NCBI GenBank assembly: GCA_951812615.1
Contig: CATOSU010000002.1
Span: forward strand, 1,736,001-1,800,000
Source of the DNA: an uncultured Paracoccaceae bacterium
Lineage (GTDB): Bacteria; Pseudomonadota; Alphaproteobacteria; Rhodobacterales; Rhodobacteraceae
Direction: 5' to 3'
DNA length: 64,000 bases
Numbering within the stretch: the stretch's first letter is position 1; every line of letters starts with the position of its first letter. This document shows, piece by piece, positions 8,527-16,623 of the stretch. The position numbers were made by a program, and so were the translations under genes. Under the pieces are notes generated by a model, which was not told the DNA's origin, ran no database searches, and saw only the letters and a list, made by a program, of their open reading frames with translations.

Positions 8527-10086
8527 CTATGCGGGATCGTAATGGAAAAGCAGCCCCAGCACCAGATCGAGCATCTCCGGATCGTCGCGCACGAGCTTGT
8601 CCAGATCGACGCCTTCGTCGCCGGGCAGCCTGTGGAAGAGGATCTGGAAGGCGCGGGTCATGACCTCGGCGGCGCGGCCACCTGCGTATTCCCGCCCGAA
8701 GTAGCCATCGACATACTGGTCGCGCCGTCCTGTCAGAGGTGGATAGTCGGGCAGGATCAGAACCGGCTCCCGCGCCCCGCCGGGCAGGGTGGTGCGTCGG
8801 ATATGGAGGTCCTGGAAGAGACGGTCGATTTCCGGCATCGCCGCTTGCAGGTGGTGGACATATTCGTGGGTGGCGTTGGAGGGATCGCGGGAGGTGATGG
8901 CCCAGGCGGTGTTATCGGCCTTGGTCAGCTGGCCGCGCCCGATGCGGACCGACCCTCGTGCGGCGGCGGAAAGGTAGCTGCCGCCGGTTTCCTGCCCGTT
9001 GGCGGCAACGCCGAGCGGGCTGGCATTGGCGCGCGCCACCCAGCGTGCCGGAAAGCGCAGCGAGGCGGCATGGACGGCGTCGGCGGCGGCCCGGTCCTCG
9101 CCGCCCGTGCGCAGGGGTCTGACGGATGCCGCCACGGTTCCGGCGCCGCGCCCGGTTGTGAGGCCCTGGGCAACGAGGCCACGCAGGCGGTCGGCAAAGC
9201 CCGCCTGGTCCGGGGCCAGTGCGGTGGCCTCGACAAGCTGCCTGCGCCTCGTGCGCCCCCGCGCGATCCATTCGGTGACATCGGAGGTGGCGGCGCGGAC
9301 GAGCGCGGGCGGGGCGGCGATCAGGCGGTCCGCGAGCAGCTTGCGGGCGCCGGCCACGGGGTCGACGGTGCCGGGGTTGTGGGCAAAGCCGGGATCGATC
9401 CCGACGGGCACGTCCTGGCTCTCCCCGGTGCGGCGGTTGCGCCATGGCCGTGTGCGGTTCCACCCTTCCGGCGGGCCGGGCGAGGGTGTGAGGCCGAAGC
9501 GCTCCAGATCGGCATCCGAGAGGGTCTGCACGGTGCAGCGGCAATGCCAGCCGCAGGGCGGGAAATGGGTCTGCCAGAACGGGTCGTCCCAGCGCAGGAT
9601 GGTGCCGTGCCAGGCCCGGTGCAGGGGCCGGGTGCGGTCATCGAGCGTGGCGATGTAGCGAACCCATGGGCGGCGGCCCGCCAGGCGGGTGATCTGCGCC
9701 CACTTGCCGGCGGCGGTGGCCATGCGCAGATTGGTGTCGAAGATGGTTCTGAGCCGACGGGGTGAGCCGAGCTGGACCACGCGGGTCTCGCCGGTTGCAG
9801 GATCGGTCATGGTCTTGCGGCCCCACCAGCCCCTGGCGCGCAGGATCGGTTCGAGCTCGTCCTGGAAACTCTCGAAAGTGGTGCCTTCGGCCAGCACCCG
9901 GTCCATGGCGTCCCGGATATCGGTCAGGATGTCGAGACGGGCGACCTTGGCCACCGTGAAGGAGCGGGCATGCTGGGTCGCGGAGGTGTCGCGCCAGTCA
10001 TGGCCGACATGCATGCCCTTGGCGCGGAAGAATTCAATCGCCTCCTCGGGGGGCACATCCATGATTTCGGGGACGGGATCAGGCAT
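8527..10086 (-). CDS. Phage Mu gpF-like minor head protein with C-terminal zincin-like domain
   Basis: The 519-residue protein is read from ATG 10086, 8 bp inside the portal 3' end and preceded by GAGAGGG; starts at 10107 and 10125 are in frame but lack this spacing. Residues ~20-230 match the Mu F minor head family, ending in the hallmark FPPCGWHCRCTV (~175). The C-terminal part contains THEYVHHLQ near residue 405, an HExxH pattern, followed about 65 residues later by GGRAAEVMTRAF with a possible third ligand glutamate. That suggests a metallopeptidase-like domain appended to the head protein. In other phages gpF-type proteins often carry toxin-like C-terminal extensions. It acts at the portal vertex during head assembly. 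Confidence 0.85.
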   Translation of the reverse strand: MPDPVPEIMDVPPEEAIEFFRAKGMHVGHDWRDTSATQHARSFTVAKVARLDILTDIRDAMDRVLAEGTTFESFQDELEPILRARGWWGRKTMTDPATGETRVVQLGSPRRLRTIFDTNLRMATAAGKWAQITRLAGRRPWVRYIATLDDRTRPLHRAWHGTILRWDDPFWQTHFPPCGWHCRCTVQTLSDADLERFGLTPSPGPPEGWNRTRPWRNRRTGESQDVPVGIDPGFAHNPGTVDPVAGARKLLADRLIAAPPALVRAATSDVTEWIARGRTRRRQLVEATALAPDQAGFADRLRGLVAQGLTTGRGAGTVAASVRPLRTGGEDRAAADAVHAASLRFPARWVARANASPLGVAANGQETGGSYLSAAARGSVRIGRGQLTKADNTAWAITSRDPSNATHEYVHHLQAAMPEIDRLFQDLHIRRTTLPGGAREPVLILPDYPPLTGRRDQYVDGYFGREYAGGRAAEVMTRAFQILFHRLPGDEGVDLDKLVRDDPEMLDLVLGLLFHYDPA

Positions 10087-11524
10087 TGCCGCCCTCTCTG
10101 TCGTCATCCCTGCCGGCGCCGTCATCCCCCTCCGCCGAGAGCCGCGCCGAGGTGGTGGCGCGGGCGAGCCGCGCGGCCATGGGGTTCGTGTCCATGGCCG
10201 CGTAGAGATCGGGGGCGTCCAGTGCGGCCGCGAGCGCGTCCGGGGTGTGGGCTTCCGCCACGGCGACCCCAGGCGGGGTGAGCACCGGGTCCATCAGCGC
10301 CTCCCAGCCGCTCTCGCCGACCAGGCGGTCGACGGCGGCCTGACGGGGATCGGGTTCCCAGATGCCGCCATAGGTCTCCTCGACAGAGGGCTGTGTCAGC
10401 CTGAGGCCGGAGGCGGCGGCGACCTGCACGTCGCGCGCGGCGCGCGCGGCGAGGTCTTCGGGCGGGGCGGTGTTGCGGCTCAGATGCGGGACGGCGGCAC
10501 CGGGGAAGTTCCAGGCGGTCAGCCATGTCGCGACCGAGTGGCGCAGCATGGCCGAGAGGCGGCGCGCATCCGCCGCCACCAGGCGTTGCAGCACGTCGGC
10601 ATGGGCCTCGGCCGTGGCCTGCCACTGGCCGATCTCGGAGGTGGCGCGCTCGCCCAGCACCGCATCGGCGATCATGGCATCCATCGCCCTGACGAACTCT
10701 GCGTAATCGCCACCGGCGCGCCGCCCGCTCTCCAGCAATTCGATCTTGTGACCCTCTTTCAGGACCAGGCCCGCGCCGCCGACCAGCGCGGCCTGCTGGG
10801 CCAGCGCTTTCTCGATCGCGGCGGAACTGGCGTCGCCGGCGAGCGTCATACAGGTCGTTGGCGTGCCAAAACGCTCCAGCGCGACCGCCCACATCGAGAC
10901 CACGTGGCGCTTGAGCCAGACCGGCCAGACACACCATTCGGCGGCACCGGGGCCATGCGCCTGCCCGCCATGCTGGCGCGGCTGGACCAGGACGCAGAAC
11001 TTGGCCGGGGGCAGGACGACACCGCCCGGCCGGCCCCGCGTGATCAGACGCAGGTCGCCGTCCCGGTGCCAGCGGAACCTTGCGGGGTTGCGCACGCGCA
11101 GATCGGCGAGCCGCACGGCGGGGCCCTCGATCTCCCAGAGGCATTCGGCGATGGCGTAGCCATGCCAGGCGGCGTGCAGAAGCTCGCGGCTGATCCGATC
11201 GATCTCCAGCGCGCCCAGCTGCTCTTCGAGATCCCCGGCCGCCATCCGGTCCCGGCGCATCGTCCCGCCCGGCGTGATCTCGAGCGGGGCCGCCACCACC
11301 GCATCGAGGCGCTGATCGAGGACCGCGCGGGCATGGGGGTCGGCCAGTGCCGCCGTGGCGGCGGTGACACCGGCGGGATCGGCCTGCCAGTGGCGCGGAT
11401 CGGAGCCCAGCCCGAAATCGCGATAGCGCTCGGTGAGATCCCAGGCCCCGCCACCGCCCAGGGTGACTTCCGGGGGCGCGATCTCGCCCTTTGCGGGGCG
11501 GGCGGGGATGTCGGCATGCGCCAT
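10079..11524 (-). CDS. Portal protein, DUF935 family (Mu gp29-like)
   Basis: This 481-residue protein starts at ATG 11524, next to the terminase stop. The order terminase-portal-gpF and the sequence pattern (LLHAAWHGYAIAECLWEI, NPARFRWHRDGDL, VLKEGHKIELLES, DAVLGERATSEIGQWQATAEAHADV) are those of Mu gp29-type portals. It forms the ring through which DNA is packaged and to which the tail binds. The length is close to Mu gp29. The C-terminal ~20 residues are highly charged and overlap the start of gpF. Confidence 0.9.
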   Translation of the reverse strand: MAHADIPARPAKGEIAPPEVTLGGGGAWDLTERYRDFGLGSDPRHWQADPAGVTAATAALADPHARAVLDQRLDAVVAAPLEITPGGTMRRDRMAAGDLEEQLGALEIDRISRELLHAAWHGYAIAECLWEIEGPAVRLADLRVRNPARFRWHRDGDLRLITRGRPGGVVLPPAKFCVLVQPRQHGGQAHGPGAAEWCVWPVWLKRHVVSMWAVALERFGTPTTCMTLAGDASSAAIEKALAQQAALVGGAGLVLKEGHKIELLESGRRAGGDYAEFVRAMDAMIADAVLGERATSEIGQWQATAEAHADVLQRLVAADARRLSAMLRHSVATWLTAWNFPGAAVPHLSRNTAPPEDLAARAARDVQVAAASGLRLTQPSVEETYGGIWEPDPRQAAVDRLVGESGWEALMDPVLTPPGVAVAEAHTPDALAAALDAPDLYAAMDTNPMAARLARATTSARLSAEGDDGAGRDDDREGGNA

Positions 11525-11525
11525 T

Positions 11526-12956
11526 CTACCAGCCCCTCAGGGCAGCCAGCGGCGAGTGCAGGACGCCGAGGTCGCTGTCACCATGATACTGCGGTGTGCC
11601 GTACGGACTGCCCGGTGCCGACCAGGCCGCGTGGCGGCGCGCGTCGGTCCAGGCCTCGAACGGCCCGCTGGCGGTGCGCGCGGCCGAGACCGCCAGCGCC
11701 AATGCCCAGAACCGGTCGGCATGGCCGTCGCTCTGCGCGCGCTCCGCCACCAGCCGCGGCGCGCCGGTGGCGCCGGGCTCGGCACGCACGCTGTGCAGGT
11801 CGGCCGCCAGGGCATCATCGGCGGGAATGCGGATGCGTTTGTCCTCGAAGGCCTCTCGGAGCCGCGTGGCCACATCGAGCCGGCGCGGCGCGGTCATCAG
11901 CACGCCTTCGACGGTGAAGGCGCCGTGATCCCCGGCCAGCTGCTCGACCACCGCCTCGCCCATGCCGGTCTGGTCGATGGCGATCCGGAGCGGGCGATGG
12001 GCCCGCACGAGGCGCGCCACCTCGGCGCGCTGTTCGGAGAACGAGACGTCGCGCAACGTCACCAGCTCGCGCAGCCAGAGCGCGTCACCGGCATCCTCGA
12101 TCACCGCGGCCACCCAGAGATCGCGCCGGCGCGCCACATCGATGCCGATACAGACCGGACCGGAGCCGCGCAGGCCGGGATCGCCCGCCGCGTCGCGCAT
12201 CGTCGTGCGGATCAGATCCCATGTGATCCAGGCCCCGCCCCCGGCGGCGGGAATGCAGTCGAGCTCTTCGCCCGCGTGGCGTCCGTATTGCGCGCGGATC
12301 GCCGCCTCCCAGGCCGCCTGCGCGGCGGGCGTGCCCGGTTGTCCGGTCACGGCGGCGATGCGGGAATAAAGCCCCTGATCGAGCGCGTCCGCCAGCGTCA
12401 CCCGGTGCAGGCTGCCGGGCTGGCGCCGCTCGCGGATGTCGCGGACCAGCGTGTTGAAGGGCGAGGCCTCGCCGTTATGGGTGGAGATGATGCGCACGCG
12501 CCCGCCCCAGGTGGTGAAGGCGAGCGCGGCTTTGAGAACCTCCTCGAGATCGTCAACGAAGGCCGCCTCGTCGACAATCGCCACATCGCCCGGACGGCCC
12601 TTGCCGCGGAACCCCCGCGGGCTGGAGGTCATGGCCAGGATCTGCTTGCCCGTCGCCGCCACGATGCGGAAGGCCTGGATATCGCGTCCCGCGTCGCCGA
12701 TCAGCACCTCGCCGGCGGCCGAGGCGGCGATGCCGAGATCGCGCGTCCAGCCCGCGCAATCGTCGATGAAGCCGCGGGTCATGTCGCGGCTGTAAGACAG
12801 GTAATAGATATCGCCGCGGCCCTCGGCGGCATGCATCACCGCGTGGTAGGCTTCGGCCCAGGAGATGCCGATCCGGCGGGACTTCTCGATCACCGCCACC
12901 GGGTCCATGTCGGTCACCCAGGCGCGCTGGTACGGCAGCAGATCGCGGTTGCTCAT
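11526..12956 (-). CDS. Terminase large subunit (Mu gp28-like)
   Basis: This 476-residue protein starts at ATG 12956, which overlaps the small terminase stop by 4 bp; a much longer in-frame extension would overlay the small subunit gene. An ATPase domain is visible: KSRRIGISWAEA (~25-36) as the non-canonical Walker A typical of Mu-type terminases, and VAIVDEAAFV (~127) as Walker B. The nuclease domain follows, with IGIDVARRRDLW (~270) and IAIDQTGMGEAVVEQL (~327) supplying metal-binding aspartates. It drives headful packaging of transposed phage DNA together with the DUF3486 protein. Confidence 0.93.
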   Translation of the reverse strand: MSNRDLLPYQRAWVTDMDPVAVIEKSRRIGISWAEAYHAVMHAAEGRGDIYYLSYSRDMTRGFIDDCAGWTRDLGIAASAAGEVLIGDAGRDIQAFRIVAATGKQILAMTSSPRGFRGKGRPGDVAIVDEAAFVDDLEEVLKAALAFTTWGGRVRIISTHNGEASPFNTLVRDIRERRQPGSLHRVTLADALDQGLYSRIAAVTGQPGTPAAQAAWEAAIRAQYGRHAGEELDCIPAAGGGAWITWDLIRTTMRDAAGDPGLRGSGPVCIGIDVARRRDLWVAAVIEDAGDALWLRELVTLRDVSFSEQRAEVARLVRAHRPLRIAIDQTGMGEAVVEQLAGDHGAFTVEGVLMTAPRRLDVATRLREAFEDKRIRIPADDALAADLHSVRAEPGATGAPRLVAERAQSDGHADRFWALALAVSAARTASGPFEAWTDARRHAAWSAPGSPYGTPQYHGDSDLGVLHSPLAALRGW

Positions 12957-13537
12957 GTGGCGCCCTCTGCCTGTGCGCCGCCTTCCACGGCAGCGCGGAT
13001 CGCGGCGGCGACCTCCGGGGAGAGCCCGGCCCCGCGCGCGGCGGTCACCGCCCGCTCGGCGCCGGCCTTGCGCTCGGCCTCGGCCAGGCGCTGGCGCTCC
13101 CTGTCGCTGATCGCCTCGCGGATGCCGGAAGAGGTCATGAGATCCTTCATCATGCGACCGAGCAGATGCAGGTCGCGCGTGTCGATCTCCCGGCCCTCCT
13201 TGCCGAACTGTGCCTTGATGCACTTGAACGCGAGCGTCGAGATCATCTCGAAGAGCGCGGAATGGCGCCGGGCCTCATCCTCCAGACCGTTCCTGCCCAT
13301 CCAGTCCTCGGCCCAGCCGGAAGCCTCTTCCTGGAGCTTTGAGAATTCGGCGTGCTCGGCGCCGAATTGCGCCACCGCGCTGCGCCCGACGCTCAGGAGC
13401 AGCCCGCGGTCCACCAGCCGCGCGTTCAGCGCGTCGGTGACCGCGTTGTAATCGGCAAACCCGCGCGTCTGAAGCTCTTCCTTCAGCCAGTCGCGCAGCG
13501 CTGTGGGCAGCAGATCGATCTTGCGGCGGCGCGGCAT
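12953..13537 (-). CDS. Terminase small subunit, DUF3486 family (Mu gp27-like)
   Basis: This 194-residue protein is basic at the N-terminus (MPRRRKIDLLPTALRDWL) with a helical body (ADYNAVTDALNARL, VSRSAV-type HTH as LLLSVGRSAVAQFG), typical of the DUF3486 family that precedes the large terminase in Mu-like phages. It probably recognises the phage end for packaging. Start and stop overlap both neighbours by a few bases, indicating translational coupling. Confidence 0.85.
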   Translation of the reverse strand: MPRRRKIDLLPTALRDWLKEELQTRGFADYNAVTDALNARLVDRGLLLSVGRSAVAQFGAEHAEFSKLQEEASGWAEDWMGRNGLEDEARRHSALFEMISTLAFKCIKAQFGKEGREIDTRDLHLLGRMMKDLMTSSGIREAISDRERQRLAEAERKAGAERAVTAARGAGLSPEVAAAIRAAVEGGAQAEGAT

Positions 13538-13836
13538 TACCGGGCCTTCGGCGCGGCGCGGCGCACGCCCGGCACCCGGGCGCGGCCTTCGGCCACATCC
13601 ACGCCCCGTGCCGTGGCCTCGACCAGCAGGAAGCCCTCGTGATCCTCGATCGAGACCAGATCCTGCTCGCGCAGCCAGGCCAGCGTGCCCACCAGCCGGT
13701 CGCGCCCGGTCGCGATCCTCAGCCCGTTCAGGACATCCAGCAGGATCTCCGAGTTGGAGGCATACTCCAGACAGGCCGCCAGATGGGTGAGCAGGGCCAG
13801 GCGGCGGTGTTCCTCCAGTGTCGCGGCGTAGCTCAT
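13537..13836 (-). CDS. Winged-helix phage protein, VpaChn25_0724-like
   Basis: This 99-residue protein has the layout LALLTHLAACLEYASNSEILLDVLNGLR..RLVGTLAWLREQDLVSIED, which fits a winged helix. Small proteins of this kind regularly sit just upstream of DUF3486 in Mu-like prophages. Its exact role is unknown; it may help packaging or regulate late genes. It is coupled to both neighbours by overlapping start and stop codons. Confidence 0.7.
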   Translation of the reverse strand: MSYAATLEEHRRLALLTHLAACLEYASNSEILLDVLNGLRIATGRDRLVGTLAWLREQDLVSIEDHEGFLLVEATARGVDVAEGRARVPGVRRAAPKAR

Positions 13837-14207
13837 CAGCGGCCCTCTCCCATCAGGTGGTCCTCGATCCGGGTGATCGCGGCGCCGAGGCGGTCCATCG
13901 CCGTGTGATTGGCGCCGATGGTGGCCCGGACCTCCCGCAGCGCGCCCTCCTGGCGCCCGAGCGCCAGTTCGATCTTGTGGATGTCCTCGCGGCTCGCCAG
14001 CGTTGCGACCGCCTTCTCGAGCCCCGCGATGCGCGCCTCGTGGCGGGTCAGCCGCACGGCGATGTCCGGGGCCGGCCCGTCCGTCCCGGAGGATCGGGGC
14101 GAGGGCAGGAAGCCGAGGCGCCTGAGCGCCAGGACGCCGCCCCCGAGCAGACTGAAGATCATGATCAGGGCGGCGAAGGTCTGCCAGTGTTCGGGCGTGA
14201 TGGTCAT
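13836..14207 (-). CDS. DUF2730-like phage membrane/coiled-coil protein
   Basis: This 123-residue protein is read from ATG 14207 (MTITPEHWQTFAAL), preceded at a distance by GGAG; the longer in-frame extension lies over the HNH gene. Residues ~9-28 form one transmembrane helix (FAALIMIFSLLGGGVLAL). The C-terminal half is a predicted coiled coil (EARIAGLEKAVATLASRED, ALREVRATIGANHTAMDRL). This matches DUF2730 proteins of Mu-like phages, function unknown. It is the first gene downstream of the proposed late operator at 14277. Confidence 0.7.
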   Translation of the reverse strand: MTITPEHWQTFAALIMIFSLLGGGVLALRRLGFLPSPRSSGTDGPAPDIAVRLTRHEARIAGLEKAVATLASREDIHKIELALGRQEGALREVRATIGANHTAMDRLGAAITRIEDHLMGEGR

Positions 14208-14250
14208 GGCGTGGGCGGGCTCCGGAGCCTGTGATCGGTTCGGCCCCACA

Positions 14251-14742
14251 CTACCCGGCTCTGCTGCGCGAGGGCAGCGGACCATGGTCCGCGAAAGCGG
14301 TGTCTGCGCCGTCGAAGAGATCTCCCGTCGCCCGCTCCGCCTTTCTGCGCGCGGCGATGCCCGCGCGGCGCATCGGCGCGTCATAGGTGTTATGGCATCT
14401 CTGGCACCAGGCGCGCAGGTTCCCGCGCGCGCAGTTCTCGGGGTGGTGATCGAGGTGAGCGACGGTGAGCACGACCCGAATGGGCCTGCCCCATGTCACC
14501 GCGTCACCGCCGGTGTCCGGCATGATCCGCCCGGTCTCGGCGCAGATCCCGTCGTCAGTCTCCGCGGCGCGTTCCAGACGCCAGACCGCGCACCGCTCGC
14601 GGGTGCGGCCACGGTGGATCATCTCCCCGTTCGGTGCGCCGCAGCGCTCGCAGCGTTGCCCGGCCTCCCGGCGCACGCGCCTGGAAATCTCCGGCCAGCC
14701 TGCGGGATACCGGTCGCGGTTTTCAGGCCGGATCGGCATCAC
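14251..14742 (-). CDS. HNH endonuclease
   Basis: This 163-residue protein has a zinc-binding frame CERCG near 33 and a C-terminal WCQRCHNTYD near 114. These flank the HNH signature VAHLDHHPENCARGNLRAW with catalytic histidine. HNH proteins next to terminase genes often act with the terminase in DNA cleavage for packaging; alternatives are homing or host-DNA nicking. It is the last gene of the early/middle leftward operon and its 3' end carries a late operator palindrome. Confidence 0.85.
   Translation of the reverse strand: MMPIRPENRDRYPAGWPEISRRVRREAGQRCERCGAPNGEMIHRGRTRERCAVWRLERAAETDDGICAETGRIMPDTGGDAVTWGRPIRVVLTVAHLDHHPENCARGNLRAWCQRCHNTYDAPMRRAGIAARRKAERATGDLFDGADTAFADHGPLPSRSRAG
14277..14292. 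promoter_or_regulatory. Late operator palindrome, copy 1 (packaging operon)
   Basis: GCGGACCATGGTCCGC is a perfect 16-bp palindrome, also found at 26897 and 28432 and nowhere else that I could see. Here it lies in the 3' end of the HNH gene, 70 bp upstream of the leftward DUF2730-terminase-portal-gpF operon. Read leftward, a TAGTGT sequence occurs about 24 bases after it as a possible -10 element. I propose it binds the late activator. Confidence 0.6.
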
Positions 14743-14983
14743 GGGCCCGCCGCGCCGCCTCCACCCAGGCGAGACAGGCGGCGTTCAGATCACGGCCATG
14801 GGCCACGATGCCGTGCAGCTGCATCTCCACCACCCCGCAGGCGATCTGCGGCACATCCATGGCCCCGCCGGCCTCCAGAAGCGCCGTGGTCACGGCCTCG
14901 GCGATATCGTCCGCATCGGCCATGGCCGCGAGCCGGTCCAGCAATTCCGCGCGGGTGGCGGCGATGTCATCGCTCAGTGTCAT
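14723..14983 (-). CDS. Small phage protein of unknown function
   Basis: An 86-residue acidic helical protein starts at ATG 14983, overlapping the PP-loop protein stop by 4 bp. GGAG lies 7 bases upstream, better placed than for the ATG at 14989. It has no recognised motif (LDRLAAMADADDIAEAVTTAL). Its end overlaps the HNH start by 20 bp. It is probably a real coupled gene of the early/middle operon. Confidence 0.65.
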   Translation of the reverse strand: MTLSDDIAATRAELLDRLAAMADADDIAEAVTTALLEAGGAMDVPQIACGVVEMQLHGIVAHGRDLNAACLAWVEAARRARDADPA

Positions 14984-15834
14984 GCACATTCTCCTTCTGT
15001 TGCCTGGCAGAGCGCGCCCTCGGCGTCGAATATCCAGTCGCCCTGACGCGCCACGACGTTGCGCAGCGCTGCGCAACTGCCGTCCTTGCGCCATGTGGCC
15101 CCGGCCGCACGCCCGCTCAGATCGCTGGCCAGCGTCTCCATCTCCTCCCACCAGGCGAAGCGGTCGGGATAATCCCGCGCCAGCGCGGCGCGCGCCGCCT
15201 CGCTCTTGAGAAAACAGCCGTCGCAATTGCCGAGCGGCGTGCGCCCGTTGATGTTGGGCAGGGCGAGGTCGAAAGGCTGCGCCGCCCAGAAGCGGGCCAC
15301 GTCGCGTCGGGCAATGCCGGCCCCGGCCAGCGGATACCAGGGCGTCCAGCGCTGCCGGTCGGGCCTTGACGAGAGCCGCCGGGGCTCGTCGCCCCGGATG
15401 CCGAGGGCGGAGGTCCAGTGTGTCCAGCCCTGCAAGACCAGCCAGCGCTTGGCGGTGCGCACCTTCAGTTCCGCCGTACAGTAGCGCGCCGCCGGGTTGG
15501 GCAGGTGCCGCTTGCGCCGGATCAGCGCCTCGAACGGCTCGCCGCCGCGCGCGGCGGTCGCGTGACTTACCTCGGCCACGCCGGGGCGGTGGTGGTGGGT
15601 GTCGTAGCGGTATTCCAGCCAGACGATATCGATGCCCCAGTGCCGCCCGCACTCGGCCACGAAATCCAGCGTCGCCTCCATCTCGCGCCCGGTATTGGTG
15701 AAGATGACCCGCACCCGGTCAGGCTCGAGCGGGCCATTCGCGTCCAGAATGCGATGCAGCATCATCGCCGAAGAGCGCCCGCCGGAGAAGGCGATCTGCA
15801 CACGGCCCTGCGGCAGGCGGAACGGGTCAGCCAT
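14980..15834 (-). CDS. PP-loop protein of the PAPS-reductase family
   Basis: This 284-residue protein is read from ATG 15834, with a strong purine-rich ribosome site and an 8-bp overlap with the previous gene. The PP-loop IAFSGGRSSAMM (~15-26) binds ATP or an adenylylated substrate. Cysteines in YCTAELKVRTAKRWL and GNCDGCFLKSEAAR could bind a metal or iron-sulfur cluster. Phage members are unlikely to do sulfate assimilation. Related proteins include DndC-type sulfur-transfer enzymes and other nucleotide-activating enzymes, so a role in DNA or tRNA modification is possible. It is common in Rhodobacterales Mu-like prophages as far as I recall. Confidence 0.8.
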   Translation of the reverse strand: MADPFRLPQGRVQIAFSGGRSSAMMLHRILDANGPLEPDRVRVIFTNTGREMEATLDFVAECGRHWGIDIVWLEYRYDTHHHRPGVAEVSHATAARGGEPFEALIRRKRHLPNPAARYCTAELKVRTAKRWLVLQGWTHWTSALGIRGDEPRRLSSRPDRQRWTPWYPLAGAGIARRDVARFWAAQPFDLALPNINGRTPLGNCDGCFLKSEAARAALARDYPDRFAWWEEMETLASDLSGRAAGATWRKDGSCAALRNVVARQGDWIFDAEGALCQATEGECA

Positions 15835-16174
15835 TCTTCCCCCTCCCCGCCTTGATATAACGGCGCACCACGCGCACCGACATGTGCAGCCGGGCCGCGA
15901 TCTTCCTCGATCCAAAGCCTTGGCCGGCCAGCCAGCGCACCACCTGGCGGCGCGCCAGCGGTATCTCCAGCACATGGCCGCCGAGGGCCGCAATCAGCGC
16001 TGCCGCCGCCGCCTCCCCGACCGTCTCCGCAAGGGCCTGGCCCGCCGGGCTGTCCGCCCGCGCCGGCACACGCCAGACCTGGCCGCCATGGGCGAGCGCA
16101 ATCGCCAGCGCCGTCTCGCGACCGGCGTGATCGGCGATCTCGGCAAGCGTGCCGGGCAGGGGATGATGTGTCAC
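15827..16174 (-). CDS. Mor/C-like transcription activator candidate
   Basis: I read a 115-residue protein from GTG 16174, which overlaps the previous stop by 4 bp and follows GGAGGTGCGGGAG; an ATG at 16216 is the alternative. The C-terminus GSRKIAARLHMSVRVVRRYIK is a clear helix-turn-helix. The preceding ALIAALGGHVLEIPLARRQ resembles the GG..IP segment of the Mor/C activators that switch on middle and late genes in Mu. It lies in the position of mor/C relative to gp16. It is the best candidate to bind the palindromes at 14277, 26897 and 28432. Confidence 0.65.
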   Translation of the reverse strand: MTHHPLPGTLAEIADHAGRETALAIALAHGGQVWRVPARADSPAGQALAETVGEAAAAALIAALGGHVLEIPLARRQVVRWLAGQGFGSRKIAARLHMSVRVVRRYIKAGRGKNG

Positions 16175-16623
16175 CTCCCGCACCTCCGCCGCGCCGACAG
16201 GGACGCCAGCCGGCACCGCATCCGCCGGGCGCGGTTGGAGATTGCGTCACGCTGGGCCGAGGTGACAGTGACGATCATGATTGCGCCGCCCTCATCCCGC
16301 GCCAGATGATAGCGCAGCCCGCCACAGACGAGCGCGGCGCGCTCGTCGGGCATCTCCGCCGGGGCGGGTGGCAGGGCGCGGGCGATGCGCCGCCGGAGCC
16401 CGGCCACGTCCACCCCGAGCCCGCGCTCAAGATGGCGCTTTCCATCGTCGATTTTTGCGCCGTGTGCGTCTGCGGCAGGATGACGGTGGCCACGGTGTTG
16501 ATGAGCGGCCTTCACCAGGTTGACGTACGCGGCCGCCTGCAGACGGTCGACATGGCGCGGCTCGAGGAGGATCTGACAAATCGTTTTACGTTCGATGGCC
16601 GCGCTGCCTGAACCGCACATCAT
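16171..16623 (-). CDS. Hypothetical phage protein
   Basis: A 150-residue basic protein starts at ATG 16623, overlapping the end of the gp16-like gene by 4 bp (ATGA), and ends in a 4-bp overlap with the Mor-like gene. No family is recognised. The middle (RAALVCGGLRYHLARDEGGAIMIVTVTSAQRDAISNR) looks like folded protein, while the C-terminus is very Arg-rich. Tight coupling on both sides supports it as real. Confidence 0.55.
   Translation of the reverse strand: MMCGSGSAAIERKTICQILLEPRHVDRLQAAAYVNLVKAAHQHRGHRHPAADAHGAKIDDGKRHLERGLGVDVAGLRRRIARALPPAPAEMPDERAALVCGGLRYHLARDEGGAIMIVTVTSAQRDAISNRARRMRCRLASLSARRRCGR

Noticed and set aside
9689-11917. Long plus-strand open frame opposite the portal and terminase genes
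   Set aside because: It is a shadow created by high GC; the minus-strand frames carry the terminase and portal motifs and are coupled by short overlaps.
11433-13451. 672-codon plus-strand frame opposite the terminase
   Set aside because: Same reason: no motif, Arg/Gly-rich, no ribosome site.
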